From Rhodobacteraceae bacterium 63075 (lineage in GTDB: Bacteria; Pseudomonadota; Alphaproteobacteria; Rhodobacterales; Rhodobacteraceae), in contig QVMW01000009.1 in assembly GCA_003417655.1 (NCBI GenBank), forward strand, positions 1 to 64,000: a DNA stretch of 64,000 nt, written 5' to 3'. Positions 1-8,863 of the stretch are shown piece by piece; position 1 is the first letter of the stretch; the number at the start of each line of letters is the position of its first letter. A program made the translations under genes and the position numbers. The notes beneath the pieces were generated by a model. That model made no database searches. It saw nothing but the letters and a program-made list of their open reading frames with translations, and was not told the origin of the DNA.

Positions 1-999
1 TTCCGATCTGTCGACCCGGAGCCGAAGCCGCCAGAACCTGACGTCGAGCCGCCGTCGGTTCCCGTCGTTCCGATCGCCGAGCCGGAGCCGGCAGCACAGG
101 ACGCCGGCAAGCCGGGGCTCTTCGGGCGGCTGCTCGGGCGGAAGGAGAAACGTTCGGTCGTGCGGCGCGAGCTGGATGACGACATGCTCGAACAGCTCGA
201 GGAATTGCTCATCGCCTCCGACATGGGAGTCGATACGGCGCTGCGCGTGACGGCGAACATGGCAGAAGGGCGCTTCGGCCAGAAGCTCTCCACACAGGAG
301 ATCAAGGAAATCCTCTCGGAGGAAATCACCCGGATCATGGCCGAGGTCGCGCGCCCTATGCCGCTTTATGCCAAGACGCCGCAGGTTGTCCTCGTCGTCG
401 GCGTGAACGGATCGGGCAAGACGACGACCATCGGCAAGCTGGCCAGCCAGTTCAAGGCCGCCGGCAAGGATGTCGTCATCGCGGCGGGCGATACGTTCCG
501 GGCCGCGGCCGTCGAGCAGCTTCAGGTCTGGGGCGAACGCGCGGGCGTGCCCGTCCTGACAGCGCCGGAAGGCTCGGACCCGGCAAGCCTCGCCTTCGAC
601 GCGATGACCAAGGCCGAAGCCGAGGGCGCGGACCTGCTGATGATCGACACGGCGGGGCGGCTTCAGAACCGGGCCGACCTTATGGAGGAGCTTGCCAAGA
701 TCGTTCGGGTCATTCGCAAGAAGGACGAAAGCGCGCCGCACAACACGTTGCTGGTGCTCGATGCGACGACGGGCCAGAACGCGCTGAGCCAGGTCGAGAC
801 CTTCCAGAAGCTTGCCAATGTGTCAGGGCTGGTCATGACGAAGCTCGATGGTACCGCCAAGGGGGGCGTGCTCGTCGCGCTGGCCGACAAGTTCGGCCTG
901 CCGATCCATGCGATCGGAGTGGGCGAGAAGATCGACGATCTCGCCCCCTTCGACCCTGAGGAATTCGCAGCGGCGCTGACGGGGTTGGAGCGGGAATGA
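1..999 (+). CDS. ftsY: Signal recognition particle receptor FtsY (5' truncated)
   Basis: SRP receptor GTPase that docks the SRP-ribosome complex at the inner membrane for co-translational insertion. The frame is open from base 1, so the gene begins upstream of the window. The visible N-terminus is a proline- and glutamate-rich linker typical of the FtsY A domain, followed by the N domain (from about base 130) and the GTPase G domain. GTPase motifs are visible: GVNGSGKTTT (P-loop), DTFRAAA, DTAGR and TKLDGTAKGG. The C-terminal amphipathic end is complete and stops at TGA 997-999. A GTG at 160 is internal, not the true start. Identity is secure; only the 5' end is missing. Confidence 0.97.
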   Translation, partial: FRSVDPEPKPPEPDVEPPSVPVVPIAEPEPAAQDAGKPGLFGRLLGRKEKRSVVRRELDDDMLEQLEELLIASDMGVDTALRVTANMAEGRFGQKLSTQEIKEILSEEITRIMAEVARPMPLYAKTPQVVLVVGVNGSGKTTTIGKLASQFKAAGKDVVIAAGDTFRAAAVEQLQVWGERAGVPVLTAPEGSDPASLAFDAMTKAEAEGADLLMIDTAGRLQNRADLMEELAKIVRVIRKKDESAPHNTLLVLDATTGQNALSQVETFQKLANVSGLVMTKLDGTAKGGVLVALADKFGLPIHAIGVGEKIDDLAPFDPEEFAAALTGLERE

Positions 1000-1004
1000 C
1001 CCCT

Positions 1005-1286
1005 TCACTGGGTTCCTGCGGCCTCTTCGACCAGGCGCAGAACGTAAAGCACGACGACAGCCGTCACGGCGGCCATGGCCGCGAGGGGAATCTTGCCCGC
1101 GCCACAGCCAAGCCCGATCGCCCCGGCGAGCCAGAGCGAGGCGCCCGTCGTGATATTGCGCACCTCCCCGTTCGACGTGAAAATCAGGCCGGCAAGAATG
1201 ATCGCCAGCACCAGCCGCGCGAAGGCGATGGGCGCGGGAGTGACGGAAAACGTATTGGTCAGCTCGTCGATGATCGCGTCTATCAT
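1005..1286 (-). CDS. Shortened MgtC/SapB-family membrane protein
   Basis: Small membrane protein of about 93 residues (ATG at 1286 preceded by AAAGG; an upstream in-frame ATG at 1325 is possible). The C-terminal half carries the MgtC/SapB signature ITTGASLWLAGAIGLGCGAG followed by a hydrophobic helix, and the N-terminal half carries the first MgtC helix (RLVLAIILAGLI). In usual MgtC proteins about 50 residues separate these blocks, including the GLERE and RTH motifs and the GIGFLGAG motif; here AGLI runs directly into FTSNGEVRN. This looks like an in-frame internal deletion that removes functional residues, so the gene is either a degraded MgtC or a minimal derivative. It is convergent with ftsY, 5 bp from its stop. 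Confidence 0.7.
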   Translation of the reverse strand: MIDAIIDELTNTFSVTPAPIAFARLVLAIILAGLIFTSNGEVRNITTGASLWLAGAIGLGCGAGKIPLAAMAAVTAVVVLYVLRLVEEAAGTQ

Positions 1287-1372
1287 GTGCCCGGACCTTT
1301 CCCCGTTCAGGGCATAACGCGGCAAATGTCATTCCGTTCCACGCCGCCCGGCGCCGAGGCATCGCGCGCGCG

Positions 1373-2275
1373 ATGACGGAATGGCTCATTTCTCTGGAGG
1401 GGACGGAGGCCGGCCAGAGGCTCGCGCTGGGGCTTGCCCTGATGGCGGCTTTTTTGCACGCAGTCTTCGGCGCATTGCAGAAAGGCCGGCATGATCCGTG
1501 GCTCACCCGCGGCGCGATCGACGCGTCCTATGCCCTGATGGCCGCGCCTTTCGCCCTGTTCGTGGTGCCCTGGCCCGAGCCGCATATGTGGCCGATCTTC
1601 GCCTTGGTGTTCGTCATCCATGTCGGCTACAAGCTCATGCAGAGCTGGGCCTACACGAAAGGCGCTTACACGGTGGTCTACCCCGTGGTGCGCGGCACCG
1701 GGCCGCTTTTCACGGTGATCGGGGCCTACCTGCTTTTCGGCGAGCGCTTCACGGCGGTGCAATGGACGGGTGTATTCGTCCTTTTGATGGGGATTTACGG
1801 GCTTGCCGTCTATAATTTGCGCCATATCACGGCGGAGCGGGAGACGCTCCCGCTCGCGCTCGGCCTCGCGGTGATCACGGGGCTCTTCGTGGCGCTTTAC
1901 ACGACGTGGGATGCCTACGGGATCAGGGCCACGCAGAACCCCTTCACGTTCCTGGCATGGTTCTTTTTCATCGACGGCGTTTTCTTCCCCTTCGTCGCCT
2001 ATGCGCGCTGGCGCAGAATGATCGTTCGGGTCCCGGTCTGGCCGCTCCTGCGGCGCGGGATCGTCGGGGCCTTCGTTGCATTCGCCTCTTTCGGCTCCAT
2101 AATGTTGGCCACCCGGCTTGATAAAGTGGGTGAGGCCGCCATATTGCGCGAGACATCCACTGTCTTCGCGGCGATCATAGGCTGGCTGGCGCTCAAGGAG
2201 ACAGTTGGTCCGAGGCGGATCGCGCTCATGGCGCTGATTGCCGCGGGGGCGGTGATCGTGGAACTTGGAGGATAG
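1373..2275 (+). CDS. DMT-superfamily (EamA-type) inner-membrane transporter
   Basis: Three-hundred-residue hydrophobic protein with about ten membrane segments arranged as two EamA repeats; the first repeat contains a conserved YPVVRGTGPLF stretch and the second ends in LRETSTVFAAIIGWLALKE, the typical DMT pattern of a helix followed by a short acidic loop. It probably exports or imports a small metabolite, but the substrate cannot be read from sequence. ATG at 1373 overlaps no upstream gene; the next gene (ispZ/yciB) starts 3 bp after its stop, so the two are probably co-transcribed. Confidence 0.85.
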   Translation: MTEWLISLEGTEAGQRLALGLALMAAFLHAVFGALQKGRHDPWLTRGAIDASYALMAAPFALFVVPWPEPHMWPIFALVFVIHVGYKLMQSWAYTKGAYTVVYPVVRGTGPLFTVIGAYLLFGERFTAVQWTGVFVLLMGIYGLAVYNLRHITAERETLPLALGLAVITGLFVALYTTWDAYGIRATQNPFTFLAWFFFIDGVFFPFVAYARWRRMIVRVPVWPLLRRGIVGAFVAFASFGSIMLATRLDKVGEAAILRETSTVFAAIIGWLALKETVGPRRIALMALIAAGAVIVELGG

Positions 2276-2278
2276 AAC

Positions 2279-2878
2279 TTGGACGAGAAACGAGAAATCA
2301 ACCCGATGCTGAAGACGGCGCTGGAACTCGGACCGATCATCGCCTTTTTCATCGCCTACGTGATGCTCAAGGACGAAACCTTCGCCATCGGCGGCCGCGA
2401 CTATTCCGGTTTCATTGTCGTCACGGCAGGATTCGTGCCGCTGATCGCGCTGACAACGGGGATCTTGTGGAAGCTCACGGGACATCTTTCGAAGATGCAG
2501 ATCATGACGCTTGTGCTGGTTGTCGTTTTTGGCGGGCTGACGGTCTGGCTCAACGACCCCAGGTTCATCAAGATGAAGCCGACGATCCTCTACCTGCTCT
2601 TCGGCGGGATGCTGGCCTTCGGTCTGCTGCGCGGACAATCCTATTTGCAGCATGTCATGGACGGGGCCCTGCCGATCACGGATGCGGGGTGGATTATCCT
2701 GACAAAGCGGCTGATGGCCTTTTTCTTTGCCCTTGCGCTTGCCAATGAGCTGGTCTGGCGCTTCATGTCCGAGGCGGCCTGGGTCAACTTCAAGACTTTC
2801 GGCCTGACAGCGGCGCTCTTTGCCTTCTTCATGTTCCAGTCCGCGCTCATCCGCGACCACGCGCTGGACGAGGAATAG
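2279..2878 (+). CDS. yciB: Inner-membrane septation protein A (YciB/IspZ family)
   Basis: Protein of 199 residues with five to six predicted membrane helices. The family hallmarks are present: an N-terminal KTALELGPIIAFFIAY block, NDPRFIKMKPTILYLLFGG in the centre and NELVWRF in the last third. YciB/IspZ proteins are required for normal septation and envelope integrity in some proteobacteria. The start is a TTG at 2279, 3 bp after the upstream transporter stop, which suggests translational coupling. The gene is convergent with the alpha/beta hydrolase whose stop lies 15 bp further on. Confidence 0.93.
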   Translation: MDEKREINPMLKTALELGPIIAFFIAYVMLKDETFAIGGRDYSGFIVVTAGFVPLIALTTGILWKLTGHLSKMQIMTLVLVVVFGGLTVWLNDPRFIKMKPTILYLLFGGMLAFGLLRGQSYLQHVMDGALPITDAGWIILTKRLMAFFFALALANELVWRFMSEAAWVNFKTFGLTAALFAFFMFQSALIRDHALDEE

Positions 2879-2893
2879 GCACCGCGCCGCAGC

Positions 2894-3802
2894 TCAGACG
2901 GCGCAACTTGCCGTCTGTATCCCCGGTCCATTGCCCGCGCTGAGCGCCGGGCCCGCCATGGCCGGAGCGGGGACGAGGGCGTTCAGCTTGATTTCGTCCC
3001 GGAAAAGAGCCCTGTAGATGTCGAAGGTGCCATCGCGCAGGTAGGGGGACCAATGACAGAGCTTGCGGCGCTTGCCGCTGATCGGAAAGCCGATCTGTCC
3101 AAGATGCGCGAGAGTCCGGGGGCAATCGATCCGCAAGGTCTTCACATGCGCCATGCCCTCGATGCCATGACCGACAGGCACGTCGCCGCGCCGGTCGGGC
3201 CAGACAAGATAGCGCATGATCAGGTCGAAAAGGGCATTTTCACCGCTTGTCACGATCAGGGTCTGGGCTTGCCGCCCGCCGGCGCTGGCAAGGGCCTTCT
3301 CGGCGCAGGCCCGGTATTCGGCGGGATTGAGCAGTATCAGGCGGGAGAGCCGCCCCGGCTCGACACGCTGGAGGGTCTGCAACAGAACGCGGCCGCCGAG
3401 CGAATGCCCGATCGCATGGATCCTGTGCGCCGGCAGGGCACGCGCGAGCTGGTCGATCAGCTCCGCGAGAGCTTTCGCCGCCATCCTGGTGTTGTCATAC
3501 ACTTGGTGCAACGGGCCGCGCGCGTCCCATCCGAAGGCGATTGCCAAGCCCTCGCGCGCTTGTCCCGAGCCGAAGCCGAGGCCTCGCGGCCAGCTGGTGG
3601 CCTTCCAGCATTTATGCGTTTCGGCAAGCGAGAAGATATGTTCGTGCGGGCAGTGGCGCGGATCGCCGGGGAGGAACTTGTAGCCATGCACCATAATGAC
3701 AATCGGCCCCGCAGGGGCGCTGGCCATCTCGCTGAGGGTGTTCTCCGCCTCTGACCCGAGACGGAGCCTGCCGCCACGGAAGTTCACTCGTAGAAGAGGC
3801 AT
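2894..3802 (-). CDS. Alpha/beta hydrolase
   Basis: Protein of 302 residues with an alpha/beta-hydrolase core. The oxyanion-hole strand IVIMVHGYKF lies near residue 35, the nucleophile elbow is GHSLGG (near residue 128), and a late GHGIEGMAHV region may supply the catalytic histidine. No signal peptide is seen, so a cytoplasmic esterase or lipase-like activity is likely, but the substrate is unknown. The C-terminal tail is Ala/Pro/Gly rich. It is transcribed divergently from the metZ riboswitch region and convergently with yciB. Confidence 0.78.
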   Translation of the reverse strand: MPLLRVNFRGGRLRLGSEAENTLSEMASAPAGPIVIMVHGYKFLPGDPRHCPHEHIFSLAETHKCWKATSWPRGLGFGSGQAREGLAIAFGWDARGPLHQVYDNTRMAAKALAELIDQLARALPAHRIHAIGHSLGGRVLLQTLQRVEPGRLSRLILLNPAEYRACAEKALASAGGRQAQTLIVTSGENALFDLIMRYLVWPDRRGDVPVGHGIEGMAHVKTLRIDCPRTLAHLGQIGFPISGKRRKLCHWSPYLRDGTFDIYRALFRDEIKLNALVPAPAMAGPALSAGNGPGIQTASCAV

Positions 3803-3907
3803 CTGGCTGTCCTACAATATCTAGTGGTCTCTCCATGGCCGAACACTGCGTCGGCCACATGACCGGCAGGTTACGACAATGTAAAAGCCGTCCGGGGAGA
3901 ATGGATA

Positions 3908-3936
3908 TTGACGCGGGCGCAGGCGCGGATTACCAA
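3908..3936 (+). promoter_or_regulatory. Putative sigma-70 promoter of the metZ leader
   Basis: TTGACG at 3908-3913 and a weak TACCAA at 3931-3936 are separated by 17 bp, placing the transcription start close to 3943, exactly where the SAM-II aptamer begins. The -10 box is poor, so this is a tentative call supported mainly by position. Confidence 0.4.
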
Positions 3937-3942
3937 AAACGC

Positions 3943-3996
3943 CGTGGCGATTTGTTACCGGATTGCGGGCCACGTTAAACATGCCGCTAAAGAGGT
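3943..3996 (+). promoter_or_regulatory. SAM-II riboswitch
   Basis: The stretch fits the SAM-II pseudoknot aptamer of alphaproteobacteria: P1 stem CGTGGC (3943-3948) pairs with GCCACG (3969-3974), the loop contains the conserved TTTGTTACCGGATTGC run, and the 3' side has TTAAACATGCCGCTAAAGAGG with the conserved GCTAAA that pairs back into the P1 loop. SAM-II elements repress methionine-biosynthesis genes when S-adenosylmethionine is abundant, and the gene downstream is metZ, as expected. Confidence 0.92.
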
Positions 3997-4008
3997 CAGG
4001 ATGAAGGA

Positions 4009-4040
4009 CCCCCTTCGGCTTGGCCGAACGGGGTTTTTTA
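4009..4040 (+). terminator. Intrinsic terminator between SAM-II aptamer and metZ
   Basis: A GC-rich hairpin (CCCC and TTCGGC on the left arm at 4010-4019, GCCGAA and GGGG on the right arm at 4023-4033, one bulged C) is followed by six T residues at 4034-4039. It sits 13 bp after the aptamer core and before the metZ ribosome-binding site GGAGG (4047-4051), so it is well placed to act as an attenuator controlled by the riboswitch. Confidence 0.85.
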
Positions 4041-4056
4041 TTTGGCGGAGGATGAC

Positions 4057-5238
4057 ATGCCGAAAAACTGGAACAGCCGCACGGCGCTCGTTCACGGGGG
4101 CGCGCGCCGGTCACAGTATAACGAGGTGAGCGAAGCGATTTTCCTGACGCAGGGCTTCGTCTATGACAGCGCCGAGGCGGCGGAGGCGCGTTTCATCGAG
4201 AGCGGCCCTGACGAGTTCATATATGCGCGCTACGGAAACCCGACGGTCGCCATGTTCGAAGAGCGCATGGCGCTTCTGGAAGGTGCTGAGGACGGGTTCG
4301 CCACCGCAAGCGGAATGGCGGCGGTGAACGGCGCGCTCGTCTCGCTGCTCAAGGCCGGGGATCACGTGGTCTCGTCCCGGGCGCTCTTCGGCTCCTGCCT
4401 TTACATCCTCGAGGAGATTCTGCCGCGCTACGGGGTCGAGGTGACCTTCGTGGACGGCACGGACCTGACCGCCTGGGAGGCGGCAATCCGGAACGATACC
4501 GCGCTCGTTTTCTGCGAAACAATTTCGAACCCGGTGCTCGAAGTGATCGACCTTGAAGCCGTGGCAAAGCTCGCCCATGAAAAGGGTGCGTGGCTCGTCG
4601 TGGACAATGTCTTTGCCACGCCCGTCTTCTCCAACGCCATGGAACAGGGCGCCGATATCGTCGTCTACTCGGCCACCAAGCATATCGACGGGCAGGGCCG
4701 CGCGCTGGGCGGCATCATCCTCGGCAGCCGCGAAGACATCCGCGGCCCCATCGAGACCTACATGAAGCACACAGGCGGCGCGATGAGCCCGTTCACCGCA
4801 TGGATCATGCTCAAGGGGCTGGAGACGATCGACCTGCGCGTGAAGGCGCAGGCCGAGACGGCGCTTGCGCTTGCACGGGCGCTGCAACATCACGAGGCCC
4901 TTACACAGGTGATCTACCCTGGCCTCGACGATCACCCGCAGGCGGCCCTCGTGAAGCGCCAGATGGGCGCAGGCGGGACAGTGATCGCTCTTGATATCAA
5001 AGGCGGCAAGGACGCGGCCTTCCGCTTTCTCAACGCGCTCGAGATTGCCCTGATCTCGAACAACCTCGGCGATGCCAAGACGATCGTGACCCACCCCGCA
5101 ACGACCACGCATCAGCGCCTCAGCGCCGATCAGCGCGCGGCGCTGGGGATAGGCGACGGGCTGGTGAGGCTTTCGGTCGGACTTGAGGACAGCGACGATC
5201 TGAGAGCCGATCTTCTTCAGGCGCTGGCGGAGGCCTGA
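4057..5238 (+). CDS. metZ: O-succinylhomoserine sulfhydrylase
   Basis: PLP-dependent Cys/Met metabolism enzyme (393 residues) that makes homocysteine from O-succinyl- (or O-acetyl-) homoserine and sulfide. The start ATG at 4057 is chosen over an upstream TTG (4042) because GGAGG lies at 4047-4051. Family motifs are present: YARYGNPT near residue 50, the ATASGMAAV region (here FATASGMAAV), SRALFGS, and the PLP lysine in YSATKHIDGQGR near residue 210. The C-terminal block LRLSVGLED-like (VRLSVGLED) is intact. The upstream SAM-II riboswitch and terminator indicate feedback control by SAM. A GNAT gene follows after 3 bp. Confidence 0.95.
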   Translation: MPKNWNSRTALVHGGARRSQYNEVSEAIFLTQGFVYDSAEAAEARFIESGPDEFIYARYGNPTVAMFEERMALLEGAEDGFATASGMAAVNGALVSLLKAGDHVVSSRALFGSCLYILEEILPRYGVEVTFVDGTDLTAWEAAIRNDTALVFCETISNPVLEVIDLEAVAKLAHEKGAWLVVDNVFATPVFSNAMEQGADIVVYSATKHIDGQGRALGGIILGSREDIRGPIETYMKHTGGAMSPFTAWIMLKGLETIDLRVKAQAETALALARALQHHEALTQVIYPGLDDHPQAALVKRQMGAGGTVIALDIKGGKDAAFRFLNALEIALISNNLGDAKTIVTHPATTTHQRLSADQRAALGIGDGLVRLSVGLEDSDDLRADLLQALAEA

Positions 5239-5241
5239 GCG

Positions 5242-5709
5242 ATGTGCCTTTCTGTCAGGGATGCGAGTGCGGATGATCTGGATGCGCTCGGCGCGCTGTT
5301 CTTTCGGTCTGTCCGCGAAGGGGCCGCGCCGTGCTACTCCGAGGCCGAGCGCGCGGCCTGGGCACCCGAGATGCCATCGGGTGCAGACTGGGCCAGGCGG
5401 TTGGAAGGGTTGGAGCTGTTGATGGCCGAGCAGGACGACACCCCGCTGGGCTTCATGGCGGTCAGCCCCGAGGGCTACCTCGACATGGCCTTCGTCACCC
5501 CGGAAGCGCGCGCCAAGGGGGTCTCCGACGCGATCTACGCGGTGCTCGAATGCCGCGCGCGTTCAAAGCGCCTGCACGAACTCTCAACCCATGCCAGCCT
5601 TATGGCGAAGAGCTTTTTTGAGCGTCAGGGCTGGAACGTCGGGCAGGCTGAAGATGTTGCCCGCGGAGCCGAGACCCTGCGCCGATACAGGATGACGAAG
5701 GCGTTGTGA
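5242..5709 (+). CDS. GNAT-family N-acetyltransferase
   Basis: Protein of 155 residues with GNAT architecture: N-terminal SVRDASADDLDALGALF, a central strand FMAVSPEGYLDMAFVTPEARAKGVSDAIY corresponding to motif A (the acetyl-CoA loop is degenerate compared with R/Q-x-x-G-x-G/A), and a late STHASLMAKSFFERQGW that matches the usual AKSFYEKLGF motif B. Substrate unknown. It starts 3 bp after metZ and so is probably in the SAM-controlled transcript. Confidence 0.85.
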   Translation: MCLSVRDASADDLDALGALFFRSVREGAAPCYSEAERAAWAPEMPSGADWARRLEGLELLMAEQDDTPLGFMAVSPEGYLDMAFVTPEARAKGVSDAIYAVLECRARSKRLHELSTHASLMAKSFFERQGWNVGQAEDVARGAETLRRYRMTKAL

Positions 5710-5784
5710 GGCTAATAACGGTCTGAATTGGCATTTCGACCGTAGAGTGTCTAAGTTAAACGGACACCCAAGGGGAACAGGGCC

Positions 5785-6885
<1,101 letters not shown>

Positions 6886-7009
6886 GCACCGCCTGAGCCA
6901 TGCGCCCGGCGAAACCGGGCCATGCGCAATTGACGGTGGTCATGTCAGCAAGCCTTACCTAGATTGAGTGCAAGGGAGGAAACCAGACACGAATGAAGCG
7001 AGGTTTCCA

Positions 7010-7240
7010 ATGGCTTACACACAGACACATACTCCGGTTTTTCACGGCGCGGCCGAGACCGTAAAGGCGTTCTTCGTCGGTCTCGCGCAGCGTGCTGCCG
7101 CGGCTTCGGACAGGCGCGCAGCGATCATCGGCGCACAGATCGAGCACCTCAAGTCGCTTGACGACGCCGAGCTTGCATCGCGCGGCATCCGGCGCGCCGA
7201 TATCGAAGTGCAGGTCTTCCGCAGCAACGGCCTGATCTGA
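7010..7240 (+). CDS. DUF1127-like small protein
   Basis: Small protein of 76 residues starting at ATG 7010 (GAAGCGAGG upstream at 6995-7003) rather than the upstream in-frame ATG at 6968. The C-terminal half LKSLDDAELASRGIRRADIEVQVF resembles the YjiS/DUF1127 motif (LDDRLLKDIGLTRGDI). Such small basic proteins are abundant in alphaproteobacteria and some act in RNA turnover or phosphate/carbon metabolism, but the role here is not known. Confidence 0.7.
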   Translation: MAYTQTHTPVFHGAAETVKAFFVGLAQRAAAASDRRAAIIGAQIEHLKSLDDAELASRGIRRADIEVQVFRSNGLI

Positions 7241-7325
7241 GGGCCTTCTTGACGGGGACGTGATCCCGGCTGTCCGGCTCATAGCAGCTTGACAGCCACG
7301 GGGCTTCTCGCCAAGCCTTCGCGTC

Positions 7326-8774
7326 ATGTTTGACATTCGTCCAGTAGGCTACGTGATCGGGCTGCTCGTCGCCGCTCTCGGCCTTACGATGCTGCCTCCC
7401 ATGCTGGTCGACCTGGCCGAGGGCCGGGGGCATTGGCAGGCCTTCGCGCAAAGCGCGATCGTGTCGGTGCTTGTCGGCGCGATCATGGCGCTGGCCTGTC
7501 AGAACGGCGTGCGGGACAGGCTCAACATTCAGCAGACCTTCCTTCTGACCACCGGTGTCTGGCTGACCATGCCGCTCTTCGGTGCGCTGCCCTTCGTGCT
7601 CGGTGCCACGGAGCTGCGCTTCATCGATGCGTTTTTCGAGGCGATGTCGGGCCTGACAACGACCGGCTCGACCGTCCTGTCCGGTCTGGACGAGCTGCCA
7701 AAGGGGCTTCTCCTGTGGCGCGGGATCATGCAATGGGTCGGCGGGATCGGGATCATCGTCGTGGCGATGGTTTTCCTGCCGGAGCTGCGCGTCGGCGGGA
7801 TGCAGATTTTCCGGACCGAGAGTTTCGACACCTTCGGGAAAGTCCTGCCGCGCGCCACGCAGATTTCCTCGCGTATCTCCACGATCTACCTTGCCCTGAC
7901 GGTGGCTTGCGCCATCGGCTACCTGATCGTCGGCATGAATCCCTTCGATGCGACGGTTCATTCCATGACCACTGTCGCGACGGGGGGGTTTGCCAATTAT
8001 GACGCAAGCTTCGGCGCATTCGGTGCAGGTGCGGAATACGTGGCCGTGCTGTTCATGATGCTCGCGGCCCTGCCGTTCGTACGTTTCGTGCAATTGAGCG
8101 CAGGATCGGCCAAACCGCTGCTCAGCGATCCGCAGATCAGGGCGTTCTTCAGCACTGCGGCAGTGATCGTCCTGCTTCTGTGCCTTTGGCAGGTCTTCCA
8201 GCTCGACAGGTTCACCGAGGAGGCTTTCCGCAAGGTGCTCTTCAACACGGTCTCGATCCTCACGGGGACGGGCTATGCCAGCGCGGATTACATGCTATGG
8301 GGGGCCTTGCCTGTCGCCGTGCTCTTTTTCGTCGGGCTGATCGGCGGCTGCGCCGGGTCGACGTCCTGCTCGATCAAGATATTCCGCTACCAGCTCCTGT
8401 TTGCCTCCGTCTCCACGCAGATCCGAAAGATCCGCGCGCCACATGGTGTTTTCACGCCGCGCTACGCCGGGCGGCGCATCGAGGACGATGTCCTGAACTC
8501 GGTGATGAGTTTCTTCGTTTTCTTCGTGGTGACACTGGGGCTGGTCTCCGTCTCGCTGTCGCTGACCGGGCTCGACATGATCACGTCGGTCTCGGGCGCT
8601 TCGGCGGCATTGGCCAATATCGGCCCCGGGCTGGGAGAGAGTATCGGCCCAGCGAGGAACTTCGCCGGCCTCAATGATACGGCGAAATGGATCCTGTCCT
8701 TCAGCATGCTGATCGGACGGCTGGAGCTGCTGGCGGTCTACGCGATCTTCATGCCGGCTTTCTGGCGGGCTTAG
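7326..8774 (+). CDS. trkH: Trk-type potassium uptake protein TrkH
   Basis: Potassium-translocating subunit (482 residues) of the Trk system, with about ten membrane helices and four pore-loop repeats. Selectivity-filter segments can be seen: SGLTTTGSTVL near residue 113, TTVATGGF near residue 219, TGTGYAS near residue 314 and the last one around SGASAALANIGPG. A conserved GGCAGSTSCSIKIFR cytoplasmic motif follows pore loop 3. The cytoplasmic NAD-binding partner TrkA is not in this window. Confidence 0.93.
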   Translation: MFDIRPVGYVIGLLVAALGLTMLPPMLVDLAEGRGHWQAFAQSAIVSVLVGAIMALACQNGVRDRLNIQQTFLLTTGVWLTMPLFGALPFVLGATELRFIDAFFEAMSGLTTTGSTVLSGLDELPKGLLLWRGIMQWVGGIGIIVVAMVFLPELRVGGMQIFRTESFDTFGKVLPRATQISSRISTIYLALTVACAIGYLIVGMNPFDATVHSMTTVATGGFANYDASFGAFGAGAEYVAVLFMMLAALPFVRFVQLSAGSAKPLLSDPQIRAFFSTAAVIVLLLCLWQVFQLDRFTEEAFRKVLFNTVSILTGTGYASADYMLWGALPVAVLFFVGLIGGCAGSTSCSIKIFRYQLLFASVSTQIRKIRAPHGVFTPRYAGRRIEDDVLNSVMSFFVFFVVTLGLVSVSLSLTGLDMITSVSGASAALANIGPGLGESIGPARNFAGLNDTAKWILSFSMLIGRLELLAVYAIFMPAFWRA

Positions 8775-8814
8775 GCGGCGTCTGCATTTGTCAGACCACC
8801 CCGGCGCGAGACGG

Positions 8815-8837
8815 AAAAAGGCGCGCCGCAGCGCGCC
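8815..8837 (-). terminator. Intrinsic terminator downstream of the trypsin-fold gene
   Basis: Read on the minus strand: GGCGCGC-TGCG-GCGCGCC (positions 8837 down to 8820) followed by five T residues (8819-8815). It lies just past the stop of the minus-strand gene at 8864 and also between convergent genes, so it may end both transcripts. Confidence 0.8.
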
Positions 8838-8863
8838 TTCTCCGAGAGCTTGTGTTCAGCCGC

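Noticed and set aside
1307..2860. Long minus-strand open frame opposite the DMT transporter and yciB
   Set aside because: Low-complexity Arg/His/Asp/Gln-rich product typical of antisense reading of GC-rich genes; the plus-strand genes are clear.
6903..6920. GCCCGG-N-CCGGGC hairpin after folE2
   Set aside because: No T run follows on either strand, so it is not called an intrinsic terminator.
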